NCBI GenBank assembly: GCA_937926105.1
Contig: CALANS010000127.1
Location: 1 to 64,000, forward strand
Direction: 5' to 3'
Length of the DNA: 64,000 bases
Source: an uncultured Actinomycetes bacterium
Lineage (GTDB): Bacteria; Actinomycetota; Actinomycetes; Mycobacteriales; Nakamurellaceae
Below the pieces are notes generated by a model, which worked only from the letters and a program-made list of their open reading frames with translations, was not told the DNA's origin and made no database searches. The translations under genes were made by a program, and so were the position numbers. Positions 1 through 7,482 of this stretch are shown one piece after another (within the stretch, counting starts at the first letter, position 1; each line of letters begins with the position of its first letter).

Positions 1-1332
1 GGAGCCCCGGGCAACACGGTTTACGCCGGCTCCTACACCCTGGACGGCGCGACCCAGGCGGCCCGGCTCATCGTCCCCGCCGCAGCGCTGCTCACGCTGG
101 CCCTGGCCGCCCGCCGCACTCGCGGCGACGCCCGGGAGGCCGAGTTCGCCGTGCTCGTGCTGCTGGCCAGCGCCGGCACGATCCTGTTGGCCGGCAGCAG
201 CGACCTACTGCTGCTGGCCGTGGCCTACCTGCTCGCCTCCATCCCCCTGTATGCGCTGGCCGGCTGGGGACGCGACCGCCGCGGCGCCGAAGGCGCCCTG
301 AAGATCTACCTGCTCGGCGTGCTCGCCGGCATCCTCCTGCTGCTGGGCGTGGCCATCCTGTACGGGCTGACCGGATCCACCGCCTACACCGAGCTGGCCG
401 CCGGGCTGCCGCACGCGCCGCCCGCCGCCCTGGCCGCCGGGCTGGTGGCCGTGCTGGCCGGACTGCTGTTCAAGGCCGGCGCCGTCCCCGTGCACTTCTG
501 GGTGCCCGACGCCGTCCAGGGCGCCACCGTCGGCGCCGGCGCGTTCATGACCACCATCCCTAAGATCGGGGCCCTGCTCGCCCTGCACCGGCTCGTCCTG
601 ACCATGCCCGGCGACGGCGTGAACTGGCGGCTGCTGCTGGCCATCATCGCCGCCGCCAGCATGACCCTGGGCAACCTCGCCGCGTTCCGCCAAAACAGCC
701 CCACCCGGCTGCTCGCCTACTCCACCATCAGCCAGGTCGGCTACCTGCTCATGGCGGTCGTTGTCGCCGGCACCGCCGCCCGGCCGGCGCCGCTCGCCGC
801 GCTGGTGCTCTATTTGGCCGCCTACGCCGCCGCCAACCTCGGCGCCTTCGCCGTCGTGGCCGCCCAACCCCGCCGGGCCGCCCTGGCCGACTACCGTGGC
901 CTGGCCCGCGCCCACCCCGCGCTGGCCGCCGTGCTGGTGGTCTGCCTGCTCGCACTGGTCGGCACCCCACCCACGGGAGTGTTCACCGGCAAGCTCACCG
1001 TCTTCAGCACCGCCTGGGACGGCGGCTTCGCCTGGCTCGTCGTCATAGCAGCCATCAACAGCGTCGCCAGCCTGTACTACTACCTGCGCTGGATCGCCCC
1101 CGCCTTCACCTCGGCCACTCCCACCCCCACCGAAGATGACGGGGCCGGTGCGGCCGATCCCGCTGCTGGACAGATCGTTAGCCAGGGCAGCACGTGGAGG
1201 GCCTCCCTGGGCGCCTTGGCGCTCCCGGCCCACTGGGTCACCGCGGGCGCCGTGATCGCCGGGCTCGCGGCGCTTCTGCTAGGTCCGGCAGCAGATATCG
1301 TGATGACCATGGCACCGGGGGCACAGCCGTGA
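1..1332 (+). CDS. nuoN: NADH-quinone oxidoreductase subunit N-like (3' part)
   Basis: The reading frame is open from the first base, so the gene starts to the left of the window; 443 codons are visible. NuoN is a proton-pumping membrane subunit of respiratory complex I and belongs to the Mrp antiporter-like family. Many hydrophobic helices are seen. The family signature FKAGAVPVHFWVPD carries the conserved Lys and His of the discontinuous helix, followed by PKIGA. A later stretch, GTPPTGVFTGKL, matches the second Lys-bearing broken helix. The C-terminus has a hydrophilic Thr/Pro-rich insert before a last membrane segment. The stop overlaps the GTG of the next gene (GTGA), so it is coupled to a small copper-type membrane protein and a multicopper oxidase. 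That is unusual for a nuo operon end. An NuoL/M or Mrp paralogue is possible, but NuoN fits best. Confidence 0.8.
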   Translation, partial: GAPGNTVYAGSYTLDGATQAARLIVPAAALLTLALAARRTRGDAREAEFAVLVLLASAGTILLAGSSDLLLLAVAYLLASIPLYALAGWGRDRRGAEGALKIYLLGVLAGILLLLGVAILYGLTGSTAYTELAAGLPHAPPAALAAGLVAVLAGLLFKAGAVPVHFWVPDAVQGATVGAGAFMTTIPKIGALLALHRLVLTMPGDGVNWRLLLAIIAAASMTLGNLAAFRQNSPTRLLAYSTISQVGYLLMAVVVAGTAARPAPLAALVLYLAAYAAANLGAFAVVAAQPRRAALADYRGLARAHPALAAVLVVCLLALVGTPPTGVFTGKLTVFSTAWDGGFAWLVVIAAINSVASLYYYLRWIAPAFTSATPTPTEDDGAGAADPAAGQIVSQGSTWRASLGALALPAHWVTAGAVIAGLAALLLGPAADIVMTMAPGAQP

Positions 1333-1829
1333 ATAGGCCCGCTCATGCACCCGTCGGCAAGCCCCACGCGCCGTGGCCGTGGCGGCGCACCGTCGCGCCG
1401 CTGCTGCTGATCACCCTCGCCCTGATCATGCTGGCCATGCACGCCGCACACACCGCCGAATCCGGCACCAGGCATGCAGCCCCCAGCCATGTGACGGCCA
1501 TGCATCCCACCGTCACTGACACGACGGTCGACAACGGGCCGATGGTCGTCGCCACGGCGTCGCCCGCCGCCGGCATCGCCAACACGCCACCAGGCGGTAT
1601 GTCGTGCGGCATGGCCGACTGCCCCGAAGGATTCGGCGGGACCATGTCCCTGCTGTGCCTGGCCATGCTGCCCGGCCTCGCGCTGATCGCCTTCGTCGTG
1701 CTGCGCCGCCCACAAGCGGCCGCGCTACTGCTGCGTCGACGCCGCATCGGTGCACCAGCACCGGATGTGCCGTGGCCTGCAGCGGCGGCAGCGCCGCTGC
1801 AGCTGCGCCTGTGCGTGCTGCGCACCTAA
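1329..1829 (+). CDS. Small His/Met-rich membrane protein, DUF6153-like
   Basis: A 166-residue protein beginning at a GTG that overlaps the nuoN-like stop. It has a membrane segment at about residues 21-40, a non-membrane loop rich in His and Met (about 41-100) ending in MSCGMADCPEGF, a second membrane segment at about 105-125, and a basic tail. This two-helix layout with a His/Met/Cys loop resembles DUF6153-type proteins that accompany copper genes in actinobacteria. The neighbour downstream is a multicopper oxidase. A role in periplasmic copper handling is inferred from context only; no catalytic motif is visible. Confidence 0.6.
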   Translation: MNRPAHAPVGKPHAPWPWRRTVAPLLLITLALIMLAMHAAHTAESGTRHAAPSHVTAMHPTVTDTTVDNGPMVVATASPAAGIANTPPGGMSCGMADCPEGFGGTMSLLCLAMLPGLALIAFVVLRRPQAAALLLRRRRIGAPAPDVPWPAAAAAPLQLRLCVLRT

Positions 1830-1935
1830 ACCCGCCCTACGCCTACGCAACCCTCGTCCCGTTACACGCCCACGTCACGGCACCGTGCCCACGTGCGCGT
1901 GCCAGCCACCTCCCCCCTTTTGAAGGACTCATGCC

Positions 1936-3657
1936 ATGACCGATCACAATTCCAACCCGCGCACCATCGCCACCACCGGCGCGACCGGGCCGAACATCAC
2001 CATGCCACCCCGGACCTTCACCCGCCGCACCCTGCTGACGGGCGCCGGCCTGGCCGGCCTGACCCTGGCCGCCTGCAGCGGCCCCAACACCCGCACCACA
2101 CCCAGCGGACCCACACCGAACAACCCCAGCCCGAGCGGATCAGCCCGGACCGCACCCGCCGGACAGGATCTGGCCGCGGCCATCCGCCAGCGCGAAGCGC
2201 AGCGGCCGCACACCGGACGCACCCGCTCCTACACTCTGCGACCCCAAACCACCGAGGTGGACCTAGGCGGTCCGACAGTCCGAACCCTCGCCTACGGCGA
2301 CACCATCCCCGGGCAACTCATCCGCGCCGATGTCGGCGACGAGCTGGCCGTCACAGTGCACAACGCGCTCGAGCAGGCCACCTCGGTGCACTGGCACGGC
2401 ATCGCCCTGCGCAACGACATGGACGGCGCCGCACCCGCCACCCCTGACATCGCCTCAGGCGACGCCTTCACCTACCGGTTCTCCGTGCCCGACCCGGGCA
2501 CCTACTGGGCCCACCCGCACACCGGCATCGCGATCACCGACTACGGCCTGTACCTGCCGATCATCATCGACGACCCGAAAGACCCCGGCGACTACGACAC
2601 CGAATGGATCGTGGTGCTCGACGACTGGACCGACGGCGTCGGCCCCAGCCCCGAACAGATCCTCGACAAGCTCGAAGCCGGCGGCATGCCGGGCATGTCG
2701 GGGATGGGCGGCATGGACCACGGCGGCATGTCAGGCATGAATTCCATGGGATCGGATGTTCGGACTTCCAGTTCCGCCGGCGCGAGTGGCACGGCCGGCG
2801 CGACCGGGATGGGCGGCATGTCGGGCATGGGCGGGGCGGGTAGCAGCGACCTGCTCGGCGGCGACGCCGGTGACGTGAGCTACCCCTACTACTTGATCAA
2901 TGGCCGGATCCCGGCCGCGCCCACTACGTTCGCGGCCAAACCCGGTCAGCGGATCCGTATCCGAATCATCAACGCCGGCGCCGACACCGCCTTCCGTGTC
3001 GCCCTCGCCGGTCACCGGTTGACCGTCACCCACACCGACGGCTACCCGGTGCAGCCACGGCAGGTCGACGCATTGCTGCTGGGCATGGGGGAGCGCTACG
3101 ACGTCATCGTCACTGCGGAGTCCGGCGTATTCCCGCTCGTTGCCCTCGCCGAAGGCAAGAGCAGCGCCGCCCGCGCTTTGCTGCGCACCGGACCCGGTAG
3201 CGTCCCCGACTCGTCGGCCCACCCCGGCGAGCTCGACGGCCAGGTCGGCACCGTCGAGGTGTTCACCGCGGCCGACCGGGCAGCTCTGCCCTCCCAGGAA
3301 CCCAACCTGCAGCTGGCGGCGGCGCTCGGCGGGGACATGCAAAGCTACCGGTGGACCATCAATGGCCGCACCTTCGACCAGCTCGAACCGCTATCCATCA
3401 CCCAGGGACAACGCGCCCGCCTGACGTTCACCAACAACACCATGATGTGGCACCCCATGCACCTACACGGCCACACCTTCCAAATCGTCCGCAACGACGG
3501 GCGGCACGGCCCCCGTAAAGACACCGTCATCGTCCTTCCCATGCAGTCCCTCGCCGTCGATCTGCAAGCTGACAATCCCGGCGATTGGATGCTGCACTGC
3601 CACAACGGCTACCACATGGACGCCGGCATGATGACCCGCCTGGACTATCGGATCTGA
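1936..3657 (+). CDS. Multicopper oxidase, Tat-exported, with Met-rich inserts
   Basis: A 573-residue multicopper oxidase of the CueO/laccase type, which oxidises Cu(I) or other substrates outside the membrane and reduces oxygen to water. The N-terminus has a twin-arginine motif (TRRTLL, residues 29-34) and a lipobox-like LAAC (Cys47), so Tat export and perhaps lipid anchoring are expected. All four copper-binding blocks are present: HWHG (152-155), WAHPH (191-195), HPMHLHGH (506-513) and HCHNGYHMDAGMM (554-566). Between the second and third cupredoxin domains are two Met/Gly/His-rich stretches (MPGMSGMGGMDHGGM and a shorter repeat), as in copper-responsive oxidases. Start ATG follows a GA-rich site. 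Direction and neighbours suggest a copper-resistance unit with the previous gene. Confidence 0.93.
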   Translation: MTDHNSNPRTIATTGATGPNITMPPRTFTRRTLLTGAGLAGLTLAACSGPNTRTTPSGPTPNNPSPSGSARTAPAGQDLAAAIRQREAQRPHTGRTRSYTLRPQTTEVDLGGPTVRTLAYGDTIPGQLIRADVGDELAVTVHNALEQATSVHWHGIALRNDMDGAAPATPDIASGDAFTYRFSVPDPGTYWAHPHTGIAITDYGLYLPIIIDDPKDPGDYDTEWIVVLDDWTDGVGPSPEQILDKLEAGGMPGMSGMGGMDHGGMSGMNSMGSDVRTSSSAGASGTAGATGMGGMSGMGGAGSSDLLGGDAGDVSYPYYLINGRIPAAPTTFAAKPGQRIRIRIINAGADTAFRVALAGHRLTVTHTDGYPVQPRQVDALLLGMGERYDVIVTAESGVFPLVALAEGKSSAARALLRTGPGSVPDSSAHPGELDGQVGTVEVFTAADRAALPSQEPNLQLAAALGGDMQSYRWTINGRTFDQLEPLSITQGQRARLTFTNNTMMWHPMHLHGHTFQIVRNDGRHGPRKDTVIVLPMQSLAVDLQADNPGDWMLHCHNGYHMDAGMMTRLDYRI

Positions 3658-3731
3658 ACGCGACGGGACGGGAACTCCCACGAGTGGCGCACAGCTCTCT
3701 TGATACCGCGACCGTGGGGAAGCTTGTCCTC

Positions 3732-3935
3732 CGGCCATCCGCGTGGACACCGAGGGCTACAAGCTCACCCTCGGGCTGTGAATCGGCGACGGCGAGTCAA
3801 GTTCTGGGCCAAGGTGCTCGCCGACCTGCGCAACCGCGGGCTGCGGGACGTCCTGATCTGCTGCTGCGACGGCCTGACCGGGCTGCCCGACGTGATCTGT
3901 TCGGTGTTCCCTCTCGCCGTGGTGCAGACCTGCAC
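3732..3935 (+). pseudogene. IS256-family transposase remnant (central part)
   Basis: Translation gives [15 protein letters not shown], an in-frame stop, then after a frame change [29 protein letters not shown] and FPLAVVQTC. This is the middle of an IS256 (Mutator) transposase including the second catalytic Asp region (CDGL). Both ends are missing and there is at least one stop and one frameshift, so it is dead. It ends abruptly at about 3935, where the 3' part of a serine recombinase gene begins on the other strand. Confidence 0.75.
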
Positions 3936-4307
3936 GGGTGCACTTGGAATCCGCAAGCTGGTCGCAGGTGCCGGCCAGATCCAGCGGTCGATACCATGCG
4001 GTGTTGTCCCGGGCCAGCCGGGAGACCTCCAACGCCACGATGATCCCGACCTGGCCCAACGCGATGTCCGCGACGAACTGCTCGAACCCGCCGCGCCGGG
4101 CGATGACCGACCCGGACACGCCCAGATCGGCATCCACCACCAAGACGCGGCTGCGGTCCCAGCCCAGCGTGACAGCGCGGTTGACCAGGTCGTATTGCCG
4201 CGCGGTGGACTCGGTGCTGTGCTCCAACTGGGCCAGGTGGACTGGCGAATGTAGATCACCGCCGCCCGGGCCCGGTGCGATCCGGTGATCTTTCCGCTCT
4301 CACTCAT
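3936..4307 (-). pseudogene. Serine recombinase, N-terminal part, frameshifted and truncated
   Basis: The product starts [24 protein letters not shown], the classic beginning of a resolvase/invertase catalytic domain (Ser in the RQS motif). A frameshift then moves the reading to [21 protein letters not shown], followed by DADLGVSGS and the conserved [11 protein letters not shown]. The frame is cut at about 3936 by the IS256 remnant, so the DNA-binding half is lost. Start ATG overlaps the stop of the DUF5372-like gene (ATGA). It belonged to a small mobile cassette with the two genes just upstream. Confidence 0.75.
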
Positions 4308-4470
4308 CGCCGTCCTGCCCGCCGGTGTCGACGATCGTTTTGGCGATCAGGCTCGCCAGGACCTGCACCGCGGCTGCCACGTCCGGTTCGGGCAGGTTGG
4401 GCAGCATCTGCCGCACCTGCGGCGGCGGTAGATGATCGAGTTGGAACAGACTTGGTTGGGCAGGCTGCAT
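4300..4470 (-). CDS. Small protein of the recombinase cassette
   Basis: A 56-residue frame beginning MQPAQPSLFQLDHLPPPQV and ending DTGGQDGDE. It overlaps the end of the DUF5372-like frame and runs into the recombinase start (its TGA lies 3 bases past the ATG). The composition is protein-like (PxLFxLDHLPPxxVxxMLPxLPEPxV) and similar short proteins precede recombinase genes in actinobacteria, from memory. Function unknown; probably an accessory of the recombinase cassette. No metal or catalytic motif is seen. Confidence 0.5.
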   Translation of the reverse strand: MQPAQPSLFQLDHLPPPQVRQMLPNLPEPDVAAAVQVLASLIAKTIVDTGGQDGDE

Positions 4471-4777
4471 GGCCGTCCTCCTCGCACGGTGGCTGTCCTG
4501 CAGCCCGCCCCCGCCCGCTGAAACCGTTGGGGGCCAACGCCGCGACCAGCGCGGCCGCGGCCAACAGATCGGCTACCCGGCCCAGCGTCGCCGACGCGTC
4601 GCCGGCCCCGCCGCCGGGTGAGGTCTCAACGGCGTCCGCGGCGTCGGTCCACGCGGCCGGGATCATCCGCTTGCTGCCGTCGGGCAGCACCACCAGCAGC
4701 TCGCGGCGCCCCCGCCGGCGCATGCGCCCCAACACGGCCAGCCGCTGCCCGGCCAGCGGGTCACGGCGCCGAGTCAC
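4304..4777 (-). CDS. DUF5372-like protein of the recombinase cassette
   Basis: GTG start at 4777 behind a GAGGAG-type site; 157 residues to a TGA that overlaps the recombinase ATG. The first 75 residues, with DPLAGQRLAVLG, RRELLVVLPDGS and MIPAAWTD, resemble the short DUF5372 family that often sits beside serine recombinases in actinobacteria. The last 55 residues overlap the small gene at 4300-4470 in another frame and look like non-selected sequence, so the true product may effectively end earlier. Role unknown. Confidence 0.5.
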   Translation of the reverse strand: MTRRRDPLAGQRLAVLGRMRRRGRRELLVVLPDGSKRMIPAAWTDAADAVETSPGGGAGDASATLGRVADLLAAAALVAALAPNGFSGRGRAAGQPPCEEDGHAACPTKSVPTRSSTAAAGAADAAQPARTGRGSRGAGPGEPDRQNDRRHRRAGRR

Positions 4778-4799
4778 CTCACCGACTCCTCGGTGCTCA

Positions 4800-5198
4800 T
4801 CAGCGGACTCCGTCCAGCCGGCCCGCCGCAACGCCGGAATACCCGCCCGCCCGCGCCACCGCCGCGGCCACCAGACATCCGTCGGCCCGCCCCAGGCCAC
4901 ACAGGGCTCGGTCGAGGTCGATCGGCCCCTGGCCAGCCAGGCTAGCCGCGAGCAGCAGGATCCAGCGGCCAGCCTTGCCGGTGTCGATCCGGGCCCGCCA
5001 GGCCTCCCAGTCGAGTCTGCCGGTGCGGGGCAGTCGGGTGTCCCGGCCGATGGTGGCGGCATTGATGCTGGCGGCGGGTTCGGGGTGGCGCAAAAGCCGG
5101 CCGAAACCTTCTTGGGTGAAGATCTCGGCGACGCCGGTGCGGTTCAGCGGCGTTTGTTCGGCGGCGAGGCGGCGGGAGATCTCGTAGCTGGACAGTCC
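4800..5198 (-). pseudogene. Fragment with helix-turn-helix-like segment, likely transposon-derived
   Basis: Open frame without a good start after an in-frame TAG at 5199-5201. It reads LSSYEISRRLAAEQTPLNRT, then GVAEIFTQEGFGRLLRHPEP. The first part resembles a helix-turn-helix (S-x-Y-E-I-x-R-R-L). A TTG at 5093 could start a shorter 97-residue product. It sits directly upstream of the DUF5372-like gene and reads the same way, so it is probably the remains of the first gene of the recombinase cassette or of a transposase. I cannot name the family. Confidence 0.4.
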
Positions 5199-5278
5199 CT
5201 AGAAGATGCGGCGACCCAGCCCCGAACCGGCTGCGCGGAAATACGCGTTAGCGACCGCGAAGCCATGAGGTGTGTTTT

Positions 5279-5470
5279 TCACAGTGATTTCAATCGAAGT
5301 GTGTCAAGCCGTTGTACGACGGAGATCAGGATATTGACTTCCCTTTCGCATCGTGCGCATGCTTCCAGATGTGCTACGAAGTCCTCGCGCTCCTCGCGAT
5401 TCAATGCGCCGAGCACGAATGAACCGGCTAGGACCAGCCAGGAACAGCTTCCGACATTGAGGTGTGCCAT
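5279..5470 (-). pseudogene. Zinc-finger anti-sigma factor N-terminal fragment (zf-HC2)
   Basis: A 63-residue frame from ATG 5470. The segment SFVLGALNREEREDFVAHLE followed by ACARCE carries the H-x3-C-x2-C zinc motif of ZAS-type anti-sigma factors. Full-length proteins continue with a membrane helix and an outer domain, which are absent here, and no sigma factor gene lies beside it. I therefore read it as a truncated leftover. It ends 70 bases before the paired operators of the endopeptidase gene. Confidence 0.55.
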
Positions 5471-5540
5471 CACAGGTCCGCCTGAGGCCTGGGCCCCATC
5501 GGCCGCACAGCCCACAGGGCATTGTCATCTTCGACGCTTG

Positions 5541-5587
5541 ATCTACTATGCTCCCACGTAGATGATCTACTATGCTTCTACGTAGAT
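5541..5587 (+). promoter_or_regulatory. Paired BlaI-type operators before NlpC/P60 gene
   Basis: Two direct 23-bp copies (5541-5563 and 5565-5587) spaced by 24 bp. Each is an inverted repeat ATCTAC-N11-GTAGAT and each contains TACTATGC, the left half of the 17-bp operator found elsewhere in the block. The right half is ACGTA rather than TAGTA, so these are diverged versions. The TACTAT within each copy could also serve as a -10 element; the start codon is 60 bp downstream. Confidence 0.6.
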
Positions 5588-5646
5588 GGTAGCTGTCGGT
5601 GCGACGTCGCGCCATCGGCTGCTGCTTGCTCGGGGGAGGAGGGCTC

Positions 5647-7266
5647 GTGAACGGACATGCTCGACGGGGACGACGAGCACTGACCCTCGGCGCGTCGCTG
5701 CTGGTCGCCGCAGCGGTATCGATTTTCGCGGCGCTGCCCGCTGGGGCCATACCACCGCCGCCTCCGAATCCGTCCGATCAGGAGATTCAGGCGAGCCAGA
5801 CTCATGTTACGCAGAGTTCCGCCGAGGTCGGTCGGTTGTCCGGTGTGGTCTCCAACACGCAGGGCAAGATTCTGCAGTTGCAGAACGCGATGGAGCTCAA
5901 GGCAGAGCTCGCGATGAAGGCCAGGGTGGACCTGGATGTCGCGCGAGCGGATGCCGCCGACGCCGAGCAGGCCGCCAAGGACGCGCAGAACGCGGCCACC
6001 CGGGCCGGCACGGCCATCGCGACTGCCAAACGAGAGGCCGCGAGGTTCGCCGCTGCCTCGTTCCGGCAGGGTTCGGTGCTCGGCTCGATGAGCGCGCTGC
6101 TGGATTCGGCCTCGATGGGCCAGCTGATGGCGCGACAGCAGATGATCGATCAGGTGTCCGAGACGCAGCTTGGCGTGATCGCCACCTTGGAGTCCGCGCG
6201 TGCGTCCAAGGCGAATATGGACTCCAAGGCGGCGGCGGCGCTGCAAGCTGCGCAGGCCGCAAAGGGTAAGGCGGTGCAAGCCAAGAAGACCGCCGACGTC
6301 GCCCGGGCCGATGCCGAGAAGTCGTTCACGCAGGGTCAACAGCAGCTTGCCGCTCTGCAGGGCCAGCTCGCCCGGCAGCAGGCCGACTACCAGGCGGCGC
6401 TGAACAAGGTTGCGGACCTGAAGGGCCAGCGCGCCCAGTACGACGCCTGGGTCAAGGCTCAGCGGGCCGAGCAGGAACGGCTTGCCCAGCAGGCGGCGTT
6501 GCAGGCCGAGCAGGCTCGGCAGGCGCAGTTGGCGCAGCAACGGGCCGAGCAGCAGCAGGCCGAGGCGGCGGCGCTGAAGCAACAGGCGGTGACCGCGGAG
6601 CAGAAGCGGCAGGCCGAGATTCTGGCGGAGAAGATCCGCAAGGAGAAGGAGCGCCAGGCGGCCATCAAGCGGGCCCAGGAGGCGGCCGCTCGGAAGGCCG
6701 CTGCGGAGGCGGCAGCGCGCAAGGCGGCGGCCGAGCAGGCGCACCAACACCAAGACAACGACTCATCCGATTCGTCCGGCCGGTCGTCGAGTTCCGAGCT
6801 GCAGCCCGGCTACTCGCCGCCTGCCTCGAATCTGAGCCGTGGGCAGCGGGTGGTGCAGGCGGCGTTGGCCTGGCTGGGCACGACCTACGCGTGGGGTGGG
6901 GGCACGCCGAACGGACCGTCACGGGGCATCCGGGACTACGGCGTTGCGGACTCCTTTGGCGATTACAACAAGATCGGGTTCGACTGTTCCGGCCTGACGC
7001 TGTACGCCTGGGCCCAGGTGGGCGTGTACCTGCCGCACTACTCGGCCTATCAGTTCTTCTCCGGCCAGCATGTGTCGTCGTCCGACCTGCAGCCCGGGGA
7101 CCTGGTGTTCTATGCCAACAACACCTCCGATCCGACCACGATCCATCACGTGGCCATCTATATGGGTGATGGCCAGATGGTGGAGGCCCAGCAGTCGGGA
7201 ACCTACGTCAAGATCTCGCCGATGCGCTGGTCCGGCTACATCGGCGCCACCCGTCCCAGCACGTGA
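5647..7266 (+). CDS. Coiled-coil NlpC/P60 peptidoglycan endopeptidase (RipC/RipA-like)
   Basis: A secreted D,L-endopeptidase that cuts the peptide stems of peptidoglycan. I chose GTG 5647 because a strong GGAGGAGGG lies just before it (539 residues); an upstream GTG at 5599 is possible. A signal peptide covers about residues 1-37. Residues 45-370 are an Ala/Gln/Glu/Lys-rich coiled coil. The C-terminal NlpC/P60 domain has catalytic Cys447 (FDCSGLTLYAW) and His501 (HHVAIYMGDG). This layout matches mycobacterial RipC/RipA, where the coiled coil keeps the enzyme off or docks it to FtsX. An FtsX gene lies nearby at 9.0 kb. Transcription is expected from the operator-bearing promoter just upstream. 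Confidence 0.92.
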   Translation: MNGHARRGRRALTLGASLLVAAAVSIFAALPAGAIPPPPPNPSDQEIQASQTHVTQSSAEVGRLSGVVSNTQGKILQLQNAMELKAELAMKARVDLDVARADAADAEQAAKDAQNAATRAGTAIATAKREAARFAAASFRQGSVLGSMSALLDSASMGQLMARQQMIDQVSETQLGVIATLESARASKANMDSKAAAALQAAQAAKGKAVQAKKTADVARADAEKSFTQGQQQLAALQGQLARQQADYQAALNKVADLKGQRAQYDAWVKAQRAEQERLAQQAALQAEQARQAQLAQQRAEQQQAEAAALKQQAVTAEQKRQAEILAEKIRKEKERQAAIKRAQEAAARKAAAEAAARKAAAEQAHQHQDNDSSDSSGRSSSSELQPGYSPPASNLSRGQRVVQAALAWLGTTYAWGGGTPNGPSRGIRDYGVADSFGDYNKIGFDCSGLTLYAWAQVGVYLPHYSAYQFFSGQHVSSSDLQPGDLVFYANNTSDPTTIHHVAIYMGDGQMVEAQQSGTYVKISPMRWSGYIGATRPST

Positions 7267-7482
7267 TCAGCGGCACCGTCCATCAGCAAGGCTGCGGCTG
7301 ACCCACCGAGTGAACCGTCCCCGGAGGGCTTGCCGGAGTCGACGTTGAACCTGCGCGAAGATGACTATCCGCCGTCAGCGTTCAGCGTCGAGTGACAAAT
7401 GACCGTGGGTAGCCAAACCCCAGTCCGCGCATTGGTACGAGCGGCTCGGATTCGAATTCCTCGTGGACAATCCGCGGAGAAG

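Noticed and set aside
205..1233. Long antisense open frame across the nuoN-like gene
   Set aside because: Gly/Gln-rich translation with no family resemblance; it mirrors the GC-rich codons of the real gene.
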